From: Yarrowia lipolytica
Lineage: Eukaryota; Ascomycota; Dipodascomycetes; Dipodascales
Reading direction: 5' to 3'
NCBI RefSeq assembly: GCF_001761485.1
Contig: NC_090772.1
Location: 124,001-188,000 of the forward strand
DNA: 64,000 nucleotides
The stretch's first letter is position 1, and each line of letters begins with the position of its first letter. The position numbers and the translations under genes are program-made. Below the pieces are notes generated by a model. The model saw only the letters and a program-made list of their open reading frames with translations, searched no databases and was not told the origin of the DNA. This document shows, in pieces, positions 19,335 through 29,517 of the stretch.

Positions 19335-22300
19335 ATGTCAGCTATACGCCGCAAACCCGTGGGAGACCCGCTCACGACGACGCGACGACACTCGCGGGTC
19401 AAGTCGGGAATCTCCAGGGTAACCGAAAAGTCACTGTTCGACCAGGTGCTCAAGGTGTGTGTCTTGTCATACCGATGCGAACCGCGATTCCGAGGGGGAG
19501 GCAAACGGCAGTCGCGTGACTTGGCGTCTCTGGGGGTGTCGGATCCCACTCCGTCGTTCGGCGACCAAAAGTTGCCCAAGGAGGCCCCCAAGCTGCTGCA
19601 GCAGAAGCTTAACAAGCTGGCTCTTAACCAGGGTTCTAGCGACATCACTGACCCGCTGGTTCGGCGGTGTTTCCTCGCATTTTACGCTCTACTTTTGGAT
19701 CCAGACTTTTCCCGTCGAATCAAAGAAAACAGACGGGCTGAAGACGTGGTCATGTTCTTCATTTCCTCGTCCACGAAGGAGTTGGCCAAAAGCGGCTCAC
19801 AGCCAGCAGAAACTAAACGACTGGTCAATTACTTCACCGCCACCTTTGTCAAATTTCTGATTGCCACCCTGCGAGAAGCAGGATTCGAATCGTCCTGTGC
19901 TTCTCTTATTCGACAACTACAGAGCTACGAATCAAAGCTGGTTAATGATACGGGCAACCTGGGAGAGTCAAACGGAAGCGCATCTTACTCGGCGGGACTG
20001 ACACCAACGTTTGACGTGGCAGATATTCATCTGGCCAAATCGCTGGGTCCGTACTTTCTCATGAGTGACAGTCTTATTCAGAAAGGTGTCTCTGAAATCA
20101 AAGATACAGCCACTGAGCAGGCAGCAGAGGCAGATCTTCGACTAGCACTGGACCAACTCAAACAAGACAGATTCCCATATTACCAAAGACAGTATTTTGG
20201 TTCTGACGACGCGTATCAGGATTACAAGAATCGAGCTATAGAAGCTGTTCAGACACAGCTGGCAGGGTATGGAGCCCAGTCGTCAACCCAGAGCACCACT
20301 TACTACTACATTCCCGAAGATCCGCGTGCCTACGGGCGATTACTGGTCAAAATCTGTCTTTCCCACGACCTCAAGTCCAAAAGTGATACTCTACTGAGCA
20401 AAAACTCGATCGCCATTCTCACGGAATGCTTTAATCTGTGGCAAATTCCATCCAGTACACGAGCCGCGCTTGTTATGGACGTTTGTCAAGAACTGCTCAA
20501 GTTGAAGGAGCTTCCCATCTCCCTCATCGAGGACTCGGTGTCTTTCATTTCACACGTAGGCCGGGAGAACGGCAAACGAGAGTGGGACACGTCTCTGTGG
20601 CCGGTCTGCGACAGAGAAGTGTACGTGTTGGGGCTCAAGGAGGTGCTTGTGTTCGTCATTGACCTCATTTCAGGCTGCATTAAGTCAATCTACGAACAGA
20701 AACCACCCTCCATTGGTCCCTATCTGCAGATTCTCGGCGAGTGTGTCTTTTGCTCGTCCGAATGGGACAGGGTCGAGATGATAGTCGATATGCCCAAGGT
20801 ATTCGACAATCTGAGTCTAGTGGTCAAGAGTGTGGCCGAGCATAAATACGACGAGTTCATCGACGCCATTCCACGTGACCATACACTGGATCCTCTGCAT
20901 ATCATCGAGTTGGCGGACCGAATCATCTCTTCCGCTGAGAGGCTGCAGAAACGATATAAACGGCCGCTTTTAGAGCACGTTCCCATTGCTCTGATTGCAG
21001 CCAAGACACATTTTTCGCTGTTTTCTGTTGATTCGCAGTCCATGTTCACCCATCTGATGAGCCACATGACCGCACGACACGAGGAGCCCTCTTACGATGA
21101 TATGACGCTGCTGTATAAGAAGCTGTGCGAGATCAGAGAGCTCTATGTCCAAGTTTTACCTGGCAAGTTCCCGTTTGATCTCGAGGCTGCGTTTGTCAAG
21201 TACATTAGACGGCATGTGGAACAGTCAGCGACTCTAGCGACTTCCTGGGTTGATCCTGCCATTGATGCGGATAAGTGGGAGCCTATGGACGAAGGAGAAG
21301 GCATCATGTACTCGTCTTCGGTGGCAGACATGTTCACTTCGTTGGGAACAGCTCTGGCGATCATCTCAGAGCTCCACTGGGACAATCCCGTGCATGTGGC
21401 CCAGTTCTACACCACATTGATGAATGGCGTGTCAGTGGCTGTGTGCAAGTACGCCTCGAGAGTGTTCCAACTGTTCAGCGAGGAACTGGAACTCGAGGAC
21501 GACAAGAAGGTCAAGTACAAAAGCCGGCAGGAAAAGTGGATGGCCATGGCAAAAAACGCCATGGCTGGTAGTGCTCCTCTCACTCCGTATCAGTTCAAAA
21601 AGACCACATGCATTAAACTGAACGATATTGAGACGGCACAGGCAAAACTGGACGAGATTGAGGCGCAGTTGGACTCGGAGAAGCTTGCAAAGGTTCTGGA
21701 GGGAGTCAATACCAATGCTGGACCCGGTAAGATTGTTACCAAGGACACAACCAACAAGAAGCGTGCTTATCTCTTCACTATTCGCATTGTCCAGGCTGAG
21801 AATCTAAAGGCGTGCGATATGAACGGACTGTCGGATCCCTACGTGACTCTTGTCGACCAGGCTACTCGAAAACAGATTGGAAAGACACGTACAATTTTTG
21901 AAGAGCTGAACCCCGTGTGGGACGAGACGTTTGAGATTGCCACAGGCGGTCCTTCTTGGTTGACCGCCACAGTATGGGACGAAGATTCCTTAGGATCACA
22001 TGATCTCTGCGGCCGAGCATTTTTACGTCTAGATCCTGCTGCCTTTGGAGACTTTATTGCCCAGGATTACTGGCTGGATCTGGACACTCAGGGAAAGCTT
22101 TTGGTGAACATTACAATGGAAAGTGAACGGGACGATGTGCGGTTCTACTTTGGTAAGGCTCTGAGAACGCTAGTGCGATGTGAAAACGATATGATCAAGG
22201 TCATGGTTGATAAACTGACGGCTTTCATTCAGTACTCATTGTCCAGAGAGACTATGAAGAGTCTCATCAGCCCCGGGAGAGGCAAGCTCAAGGAGTTCAA

Positions 22301-23015
22301 TATGGAGAGCGTCTCCAGTTGGCTGAGTAGCACGAGTATTTCAAATGTACCTCTTACACCTACCATGATTGAAGACGCCATAACTCCGCTGTTTGACTAT
22401 CTCAACGAGTCTTTTGCGACGCTGGCAGTCGGTCTGACTGACGAAATCCGGCTCAAGGTCATGTCTCGAACGTGGAGAGTCGTTTTGACGACTCTGACGT
22501 CTCTTCTCTTGCCTCGTTTGTCCTACAAGCGTACCTCCAAGACCCAGCTGTCTGCCAAGGAGGTCGATATTGTCTTCACATGGCTGTCTTCTCTTCGAGA
22601 CTTTTTCCACCACGATGGAGCCGGTCCCAGTCTCGAAGTGTTGCATTCTCAGCAGTACCAGGAGCTGATGCGGGTGCCTGTCTATTACGACTTGTCCAAT
22701 GAGGAGCTCAAGGACGAGTGTGAGAAACTGTCTTCTTCTACGTTTAAGGCCCTGCAAGACAAGACTTACGTCGGTCTGCCCGAGCTCATCAAGCGAAAGA
22801 ACACCGTCATGGCTCACAGAAACCGAACGGTGATGCGCAAGCAGAAGGAGCGGATCCGAAACGCCAAGCGAGAGGCGCCTCAGAACGAGGACATTATTCT
22901 GTGCATTCTGAGAATGAGGGGCGAGCTGGACTTTGTGGCGAGACGAATAAAGCAGAAGGAGCGTCTTCAGCAGACGTTGGCGACTGAGAGTCTGGTAGCC
23001 AAGGGCAGAAAGTAA
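19335..23015 (+). CDS. Fungal Munc13/UNC-13-like protein with C2 and MUN domains
   Basis: The 1226-residue protein has a helical N-terminal half. A C2 domain lies at about 808-905 (TIRIVQAENLKACDMNGLSDPYV, then NPVWDE and VWDEDS), with the aspartates expected for calcium or phospholipid binding. MUN-type helical regions flank it on both sides. This layout, with C2 between two MUN homology blocks, is that of the fungal family represented by fission yeast Ync13, which acts in vesicle fusion, endocytosis and cell-wall integrity at the plasma membrane (family knowledge). The ATG at 19335 is the first in frame; the six codons upstream open with a non-ATG triplet. The first 30 residues are basic. 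No intron signal was seen. Confidence 0.85.
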   Translation: MSAIRRKPVGDPLTTTRRHSRVKSGISRVTEKSLFDQVLKVCVLSYRCEPRFRGGGKRQSRDLASLGVSDPTPSFGDQKLPKEAPKLLQQKLNKLALNQGSSDITDPLVRRCFLAFYALLLDPDFSRRIKENRRAEDVVMFFISSSTKELAKSGSQPAETKRLVNYFTATFVKFLIATLREAGFESSCASLIRQLQSYESKLVNDTGNLGESNGSASYSAGLTPTFDVADIHLAKSLGPYFLMSDSLIQKGVSEIKDTATEQAAEADLRLALDQLKQDRFPYYQRQYFGSDDAYQDYKNRAIEAVQTQLAGYGAQSSTQSTTYYYIPEDPRAYGRLLVKICLSHDLKSKSDTLLSKNSIAILTECFNLWQIPSSTRAALVMDVCQELLKLKELPISLIEDSVSFISHVGRENGKREWDTSLWPVCDREVYVLGLKEVLVFVIDLISGCIKSIYEQKPPSIGPYLQILGECVFCSSEWDRVEMIVDMPKVFDNLSLVVKSVAEHKYDEFIDAIPRDHTLDPLHIIELADRIISSAERLQKRYKRPLLEHVPIALIAAKTHFSLFSVDSQSMFTHLMSHMTARHEEPSYDDMTLLYKKLCEIRELYVQVLPGKFPFDLEAAFVKYIRRHVEQSATLATSWVDPAIDADKWEPMDEGEGIMYSSSVADMFTSLGTALAIISELHWDNPVHVAQFYTTLMNGVSVAVCKYASRVFQLFSEELELEDDKKVKYKSRQEKWMAMAKNAMAGSAPLTPYQFKKTTCIKLNDIETAQAKLDEIEAQLDSEKLAKVLEGVNTNAGPGKIVTKDTTNKKRAYLFTIRIVQAENLKACDMNGLSDPYVTLVDQATRKQIGKTRTIFEELNPVWDETFEIATGGPSWLTATVWDEDSLGSHDLCGRAFLRLDPAAFGDFIAQDYWLDLDTQGKLLVNITMESERDDVRFYFGKALRTLVRCENDMIKVMVDKLTAFIQYSLSRETMKSLISPGRGKLKEFNMESVSSWLSSTSISNVPLTPTMIEDAITPLFDYLNESFATLAVGLTDEIRLKVMSRTWRVVLTTLTSLLLPRLSYKRTSKTQLSAKEVDIVFTWLSSLRDFFHHDGAGPSLEVLHSQQYQELMRVPVYYDLSNEELKDECEKLSSSTFKALQDKTYVGLPELIKRKNTVMAHRNRTVMRKQKERIRNAKREAPQNEDIILCILRMRGELDFVARRIKQKERLQQTLATESLVAKGRK

Positions 23016-24094
23016 TATGGACGATTATAATGATTATGATGTTATGATTTAGTTTGGATTAAATAGGGTAATTGGATTGGTCTTGTTTTAAGTAGAAACT
23101 CGACTGACTTTTGGATGTTGAAGTAATATCAAGTAAATTGTTGAAGTCGTGATATTGATATGATCACCGGTGTTGACATTGATTTAAGATCGAATAAATA
23201 GCTGAGGTCGATTATAGAAGGTGATTGACAGCTGGATTCAAGGGTACTTTCTACTGTCGCTTCGGGGTGTGTCTTTTCAAGCCTGTTCCAGTGAATAATT
23301 GATCTCAGAAAAATGCAAGTACACTGTACATAGGTGGGTTGACAAAAAAGCAGAAGATATTAGGAAAAAACGAAAGAAAAAATAGGAAAAAGGGAGAAAA
23401 AAGGGAAGTTTTCCGTTAAAAAGTTGGTTTGTGAAGAACCAGAACAATGATCAATAAAAAATGGATGCAACATTTCAACGACATTTTGTTCTATGAATAA
23501 CTGTAGGGTAGCTTCCTAACTGTAGAGTAGCTCCCCACAGCCAAAATCCGGGGTACATCGTAATCCAAGATGTTTCGGGAGATCCTAGTCCGTTCTAACT
23601 TGTTTACCGGAGTATTTCCCGGGGATTTTTGGTCTGAAAATGTCGACGAGAAATTCTTCCGGTATATGAGGTGCTTTCCTAGGGCGCTGCGAAACGAGAC
23701 AGATGAACAGTTCGGTTGCTGACTTACTCTGAATCTGGAGTTCTGTGTTTCTCAGGGTGAGGTGAACCGGTTCTGGTTCTCTGATTTCTAGGCGTCGGAG
23801 AATCATCTCGAGGACTGAAGCAGAAAATCCCTTTGATGGCACCTACATGTGAAATGTCTTCCTGGGGGCTGCGCCTGTGTTTTGGTGTATGTAGCCGATT
23901 CTGTTGCTGAAACTGTCACTCGTGTTCAACGCCGGCTTGTGAAGGACGGCGCGTCTTGAGGCCTAATTCTTCAGTTCTAAGGGTTCAGTTCTATGGTGTT
24001 TCTGCAATAACTCAAGTAATTTCCAAAGTGTTTAACGATAGTCAATAAGTAGTTCCAAGTAATGTTATTGTCTTTGATGGAGATTAAAATGGCA
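23016..24094. other. 1.1-kb intergenic region between convergent genes
   Basis: AT-rich, with A-rich runs at 23340-23420. An 85-codon open frame on the minus strand (23585-23842) shows no recognisable domain and I do not call it a gene. Nothing else seen. Confidence 0.55.
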
Positions 24095-25171
24095 TTACAA
24101 TGTGGTTAAACCTGAACCTGGAAGACAAGTCCACTCAGGACCTACTTCTGCTGCGAGAATCTGAGGAGGGCTCCATTTGGTCCTGTCTAGAGACATCATC
24201 TTTTGCTGGATCAGTCTAAACAACAGAGGCTTGAGTTGTTTCATCTCCTCACAATCAGTCTCCGATAGTCTCTCATAGAGCCCTGCTGCACTCTGCAGAG
24301 AAATATCACTCCATTGCGTAGACAGGATCCTCCTGATACACCAGTGCTTCAAATACAGACCCTTGTATTCCTCTGAAATGAGAATCAAGTCTCCTAGGGA
24401 GTCCAAGCCTTCGCCGACAGGCTCGTTTCCACTGAGATACCACGCCAGATCTCGAACAGCCTCGTAAGACCCCCATATCTTGAGCCTGTGCTCATTACGA
24501 TAGCATACCATTCGCTTGCACTCGGGAAAGTAGCTGTCAAATACGTCTCTGTCCACATCCGTCTCCGAGCCGAAACTGTCGAGCAACGTGAAGTTGTACT
24601 TGTACTCGCGGGTCTTGGGGTTGAGCCTGTGATCTGCTGGTCTTCCGTCTTTGTCGTAGCCGTCGGGATACATTTCGGAAACGAGTTGAAACCACCACTT
24701 TTCCGTCTCGTAGAAGTCTTCTGTCACCTCCTCCGCAGACGCCACTTGTGGAATCGGGACTTGGTAGAAGATGTTCTTGTCGGTCTCTATCTTGAGGTAG
24801 ATATATGTTTCATTCAGGTTGGTAAAGTAGGAGTAGGAGCGAGCCCTGGGAGCAACGGGAGACTCGGAAGAAGTGAGCCCTTGCTTCACAATTTGGTTGA
24901 TATCCGGCCTTAGACAGTCATCGTCGTCTGCCTCATCATCCTGACGGGGGATTGAAATGATCTCGGTGACACAGTCTGCATACTTGAATGAGTAAGTGAA
25001 CCCAGTCTTGAGAGAGATGGAGACGGATTCCTGAGCGACTTTCTTTTCAATTGAGTGAGTAGGCGACTTTGCTGCTGAAACAGATTTCTTGAGTGCCATG
25101 ATGGTTACGGTGCTGGTACTGCGGACAAGTTGCCACCCAGCACTAGTGTGAGGTTTATGGAGCTTTAGCAT
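24095..25171 (-). CDS. Conserved-looking protein of unknown function, possibly BTB-like
   Basis: The open frame encodes 358 residues from the ATG at 25171, or 334 from a second ATG at 25099 (MALKKSV). The second start is attractive because the intervening residues look non-coding. There is no signal peptide or membrane segment. The segment from about residue 215 to 300 (DVFDSYFPECKRMV, LKIWGSYEAVRDLAWYLSG, LILISEEYKGLYLKHWCIRRIL) resembles the later part of a BTB/POZ fold, where a short 'Y...YLYTG' strand-helix is followed by a 'L...A..Y....L...C...L' helix. The similarity is weak and read by eye. If correct, it would suggest a protein-interaction module of the cullin-adaptor or fungal BTB type. 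Function unknown. Confidence 0.6.
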   Translation of the reverse strand: MLKLHKPHTSAGWQLVRSTSTVTIMALKKSVSAAKSPTHSIEKKVAQESVSISLKTGFTYSFKYADCVTEIISIPRQDDEADDDDCLRPDINQIVKQGLTSSESPVAPRARSYSYFTNLNETYIYLKIETDKNIFYQVPIPQVASAEEVTEDFYETEKWWFQLVSEMYPDGYDKDGRPADHRLNPKTREYKYNFTLLDSFGSETDVDRDVFDSYFPECKRMVCYRNEHRLKIWGSYEAVRDLAWYLSGNEPVGEGLDSLGDLILISEEYKGLYLKHWCIRRILSTQWSDISLQSAAGLYERLSETDCEEMKQLKPLLFRLIQQKMMSLDRTKWSPPQILAAEVGPEWTCLPGSGLTTL

Positions 25172-26109
25172 CGAGCTAAGGGGCGGTAGTGTTTTTTAAT
25201 TGTTGTTTTTTTTCTATTATAATTGCTTCATCATAATCTTGTCACATATTGTCGCCGATATTTGGACCGAGATGACTGTTGTTTACATATGCAGAATCTC
25301 TCTCTTGGATTTTTTCAGCTTCTTAAGTATACTTTGTTGGGTATTTCTGCTTCTCAAATATATTTGTTGGTTATTAAATAGGTCAAACTGAGTAGAGTTT
25401 AAAGAACAAGAATTAAATCCGGGATAAATCAACAAAATATCTAGGAATTGTACATGTGTACTGTACTTGAAAATTTGGACGCGTTCCAAGAATATTTCAA
25501 AGAGACGCATGGGAATATCTGCCCATTGAGTTATTGCTACCGGTTCTTGTTTCTCATGGTGAAGTTGCCTCCGCGACTAGCTTCTGAAGCAGTATGTACA
25601 TATTGTAGTTAGCGTCGAGCTAGCTACCAGGGAGACAGTTGTTTAGTGACGGTACAGTGCACTGTGGAACACGGTTCTATGGTTTCACAAGCTTTCATGA
25701 ATTGTCGTATACATTATATGATACTATATAATTGAGCTGTTTCCTCTCATATAGAACCGTGCAGCTCTTTCACCCAAATCAGCTTCAACTATTTGTTAAA
25801 GTACAATCTTAAGTAATACTCCCCATTCTGTTGATTTCAATCTACATGCGGAAAAAAAAAAGGTCTAATTGCCCCCATTTAACCCTCTTATAGTCCCTTC
25901 CACTCAACACACACCAAATACACACACATGGTTGTGATCCCTACGGTCTCCTCTTTCAATGGTACGGTCTCTAGCGGCATTCTACTTTCTTTCCGTGGGT
26001 ATTGTGAAGTCCTGGCCCACTGAACCGTGCATACTGTAGTGCCGTTATGCATAACCACCATACATAGAGTGAACAACAGCAGGAGGGGGTCTTGCGGCAG
26101 CGTCTTAGC

Positions 26110-26140
<31 letters not shown>

Positions 26141-26147
26141 CGATATC
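25172..26147. other. Divergent intergenic region between two uncharacterised genes
   Basis: AT-rich promoter-like spacer with GTGTACTGTACTTG near 25455, a poly(A) run at 25852-25861, and a CT/CA tract next to the downstream start. No gene seen. Confidence 0.6.
26109..26140. repeat. (CT)n(CA)n compound microsatellite in 5' leader
   Basis: About eleven CT dinucleotides run directly into five CA dinucleotides, ending 7 bp before the ATG at 26148. Its position makes it part of the core promoter or 5' leader. Confidence 0.9.
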
Positions 26148-26579
26148 ATGTCTACAATCACCACCACTGCCACCATTTCCGCCATAGCACCACCTGAATT
26201 CATCGCCCGCCCCGGAGGGAAACTCGACTATGTGACCTTTACTATCCCCCATTCGCATCACCCCAATCTCCTCAGCCAAATCTGCTCCGCTGTCAACTAC
26301 GAAATTCTGTCTGGAGAGCCGCGGCTGTGCAGAGACGTGCGTGCCCAGGTGGTTCGAACTCCACAGGGTGAATACATCACCGTTTCGAATCTCCACGATA
26401 ACCACAAAAGGTACTTTGATGCTCTCTTCACCACCGATGATAGCGGCAAGGTCGCCCCCAACGACTTCTTCGAGGTGCTGCTGGTGGAAACAGAGCGGGG
26501 AATGGCTGCTCTCGCCCAACAACTCACACAAAACCGTCTCGTGACCGTCTACCGGTCTTCTGATTGGTTGCATGTCTAG
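26148..26579 (+). CDS. Small protein of unknown function (143 aa)
   Basis: The ATG follows a CT/CA-rich leader and opens a 143-codon frame ending in TAG. The protein has a Thr-rich N-terminus and no signal peptide or membrane segment. Mixed hydrophobic and charged segments (LDYVTFTIPHSHHPNLLSQI, ITVSNLHDNHKRYFDALF, FFEVLLVETERGMAALA) suggest a small globular alpha/beta domain. I do not recognise the family. Support for coding comes from the ATG context, the absence of low complexity, and biased third positions. A B-box-like GGTTCGAACTCC at 26351 is inside this frame and has no surrounding tRNA fold. Confidence 0.65.
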   Translation: MSTITTTATISAIAPPEFIARPGGKLDYVTFTIPHSHHPNLLSQICSAVNYEILSGEPRLCRDVRAQVVRTPQGEYITVSNLHDNHKRYFDALFTTDDSGKVAPNDFFEVLLVETERGMAALAQQLTQNRLVTVYRSSDWLHV

Positions 26580-26740
26580 TTGTAACGGAGTTGAGCGGGC
26601 CGTCACAGGGCAGCAGCAGAAAGGAACAAAGAGAGAGGACTAAGTTATGTGGGGAAGTGCGTTTAAGGTTCCGGGTCATAACTCTGACAAAGAGAGTTTG
26701 GAAATTAATTTGAAGCCAAACATATAAATTGCGATATTCA

Positions 26741-26850
26741 TTAAAATCGTTTAAATCGTTGAAATCGTTGAAATCGTTGAAACCGTTATATCATTAAAAT
26801 CGTTAAAATAATCGTTAAAATAAAATCGCTAAAATCGTGAAAAATCGCCA
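26741..26850. repeat. Degenerate AAATCGTTG-type repeat
   Basis: Some ten imperfect copies of (T)AAAATCGTT or GAAATCGTTG occur over 110 bp, some in perfect 9-bp tandem (26753-26780). The strand is strongly A-rich. This resembles neither a coding region nor a known element. Confidence 0.75.
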
Positions 26851-27222
26851 AAAACTAATAAACATCTTCAAAAGCAACGTATATGTACAATCGGACAGAG
26901 CAGAGTCAATCACACTTTTCAGAATCTTCGTGTTGGCCTTGAACGGGCTAATAGAATACTTGTAAGACAGAAATCCAGTTTAGAATGACTGTTTCATGCT
27001 TGCTTAATACGTTGATATTCCTATCTCCAGTCTGCTTCGTCCCTTACTGTAACTCTTGTCATGGCCACTCATTGACGTTACTGTAATCCTGCTGACCACA
27101 TGAGCACACATTGTTAGATGCCTACAAACCATTACCACATCATATTATTCATTTATCATTCGTGCATAGCTTTTGATATCTCAAGAAGTCTCATTCGCAG
27201 TCCGTCGTCTTTAGTCCTACAA

Positions 27223-27243
27223 GTAGAGTAGAGTAGAGTAGAG
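27223..27243. repeat. GTAGA pentanucleotide repeat
   Basis: Four copies of GTAGA in tandem in the 3' flank of RIB5. Confidence 0.8.
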
Positions 27244-27330
27244 CGTTATCACTCAACTAGCTTAGAAGGTAACACGACAGCGACCATTGAACTATCGCCA
27301 CTCAGCTCGTCTCCTGTGTCTCCTGCGCAC

Positions 27331-28017
27331 TTACTGCTTCAGCTTCTTGTCGACAATCTTCTCAATCAACGCCTCCAGGCCTCCAAGCTTCTTCTCCACC
27401 GCCCCATCGATCTGCTTCTCCAGCAGCTTTCCCATAAAGTCCACCTCCACGTTGACGAAATCTCCCACCTCCTTCTTAGCCAGAACTACCTTCTCTTGAG
27501 TGTAAGCCACCATCATGATCGAGAAGGTGTCCTCGGTAACTGCAGTCACAGTCAGAGAGGTGCCATCCACAGCGATAAAGCCCTTCTCCACAATATAAGT
27601 CATGAGTGACTGGTCCTTGGGCTTGAAGGTGAAGGCGATGGAGTTTCCGTCGGGCTTCTTCACCACAATCTCGGCTGTACCATCCACATGGCCCTGAACA
27701 AAGTGGCCTCCGAATCGCACATGCCCAGAAATGGCTCTCTCAAGGTTGACAGGCGAGTCCGATTTGAGCTGGCCCAGGTTGGTTCGTCGCAGGGTTTCAG
27801 GGGCAAGACCGGCCTTGAAATAGGTCTTGTCATCATCATATTCCGTCACAGTGAGACACACTCCGTTGACGGCAATGGAGTCTCCCATGTTGACGTCATC
27901 TAGGATAGGTCCGACGTTGGAGATAGTCAGAGAGGCGCCGTTGCCGCCCGACTGGGACGAATCCAGCTGCTTGAACTCAGACACGGTTCCAATGTGCTCG
28001 ACGATTCCAGTGAACAT
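27331..28017 (-). CDS. RIB5: Riboflavin synthase alpha chain
   Basis: The 228-residue protein begins with the hallmark MFTGIVEHIG and has two homologous lumazine-binding barrels (about 1-100 and 101-200). Each carries the paired motifs: VNGVCLTV with GHVRFGGHFVQGHVDG in the first, and VDGTSLTV in the second. Riboflavin synthase dismutates two 6,7-dimethyl-8-ribityllumazine molecules to riboflavin and the pyrimidinedione precursor, the last step of the pathway, as a cytosolic trimer (established). The start is set by homology at MFTG; seven codons upstream read MKNRHHK and belong to the leader. A Lys/Glu-rich C-terminal helix (GGLEALIEKIVDKKLKQ) slightly extends the usual fungal length. No riboswitch is expected or seen. 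Confidence 0.97.
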   Translation of the reverse strand: MFTGIVEHIGTVSEFKQLDSSQSGGNGASLTISNVGPILDDVNMGDSIAVNGVCLTVTEYDDDKTYFKAGLAPETLRRTNLGQLKSDSPVNLERAISGHVRFGGHFVQGHVDGTAEIVVKKPDGNSIAFTFKPKDQSLMTYIVEKGFIAVDGTSLTVTAVTEDTFSIMMVAYTQEKVVLAKKEVGDFVNVEVDFMGKLLEKQIDGAVEKKLGGLEALIEKIVDKKLKQ

Positions 28018-29517
28018 TTTGTGGTGGCGGTTTTTCACGGTGTCGGGTGGTTGAGAAAGATGATCTGATCATCTGATTCAGAGTCATGCATCTCAAACCT
28101 TGTTGGTAATGGCTTACTGTGGGGGTAGTTGGTGGGGGGCGAGTTAGCACAAGTGAACTGCTGGAGAATACCAAGTTTTGAATTCACTCGAGTATTTATA
28201 ATAAGTCTGCCGTTGGTTAAGGTGCTCCAGTTGGACACGTGGTACAATTTTCCAAGAGTTGACGCAGTTCTCTTCTGAAATAAAAAATTCGAAAAAATAA
28301 AATTCGAGAAAATAAAAAAGCCGAGTAAAATCGAAGACCAGATATACGACATAGAGGAATAATACAAGTCTTAATCTACTAATAGTTTCAGAGTCGTAAC
28401 TTGAAGAGAGATATGGGTAATCTCTCAGAAATGACTCCTTTCCCCTTCTGTCAGGGATGCTCGGAGTTAGCTTTTAACTCGACTAAAGTACCAACTAATC
28501 CTCCAGAAATTGTTACTTGCTGACAAACATTGAAATGCAAATTCTTCAGTATATTATATTAAACAGGCCTTACCTAAACACCAAATAGTTAGTAACTACG
28601 TATGTCTCTATCGATTGGAATACTTTTCAAACCCCTGCCTGCTTTGTAACAGCGAAATGTATCCCCCAGCACAACTTTCTCTTCGTCTAATCTTCAACTA
28701 ATCTAAACTTCAAGTTAAGTAAACATATTGAATCTCGATAGAAAATGACAGACGATGTAGCTGTCCTACAATCTTTGCCAAATGACTCTTATCTCGTCTA
28801 AAGTACCTATCTCTATATATATCATTGGTTCCCGTACTAAAACTATTTGCCGCCGGTACCATTCGGTAGCTGTTCAATCTCACGTACAGTACAGTACATA
28901 TTATAGCGACCCCCCTTCCACAGTTCCCCTCCACGCTCTCCCTCCACGCTCCCCTGTCCCCATAAACGCTACTGAGTCTTCTCACACGAATCACCGCCTG
29001 TAGATTCTTTCTTCTCCAGGTCCGCCTCCAATATTCATCCACTAGACCCGTTTCTGTTTCACCTTGAAACCACCCTAAAAAGTCAGCCTTGCCGTCTAAT
29101 TTGGGGTCCATCAGACATGCATTATGAGGCACGTTTGACTACAAGTATACTGCATCTGATGTACGATACGGGTAAACGCCCAGATGTGAACTTTATGGGG
29201 ATGGGCGACGGAAAACAGTGTGTTTTGGGCGTTGCCATGACTATAGAATGTGACTAAGCATAATACCGATAGAATCAGAATGATCCAAGGATTGTATTTA
29301 TTGTCTCTTCTCGTTTGCAACTCTTTTCATCGCGTTTTGGAGACAGTCTTCTTCGCTCTCAAGTAACTCTCTCCTACTTCCCCAATTAGGTTATCTAGTG
29401 CCGTACAGGGAAATAACATTTGGGTCCCCTTTTGCTCATCTTGTTCTTGTTCTTGACTCTCCACACCAACACCCACCTTTCTCTTTCTCCCCCAAACCTC
29501 TCGCGAAAGGGCTACAA
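28018..29517. other. 1.5-kb divergent intergenic region RIB5 / PFF1
   Basis: AT-rich spacer with two AAAATTCGA-like repeats near 28285-28320 and GTACAGTACAGTACAT at 28885-28900. An open frame continues upstream of PFF1 to 29398 but has no ATG. No gene seen. Confidence 0.6.

Larger units (their letters stand above)
26580..27330. other. Intergenic region with AT-rich short repeats
   Basis: Spacer between the convergent small gene and RIB5. It holds a degenerate AAATCGTTG/AAAATCGTT repeat (26741-26850) and a GTAGA pentamer run (27223-27243). No gene seen. Confidence 0.6.

Noticed and set aside
23585-23842. 85-codon minus-strand frame
   Set aside because: No recognisable feature, and the length is compatible with chance.
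26351-26362. GGTTCGAACTCC resembling a tRNA B box
   Set aside because: Inside a coding frame, with no foldable acceptor or anticodon arms around it.
28018-28300. Possible riboswitch upstream of RIB5
   Set aside because: FMN riboswitches are bacterial, and no such conserved structure is visible here.
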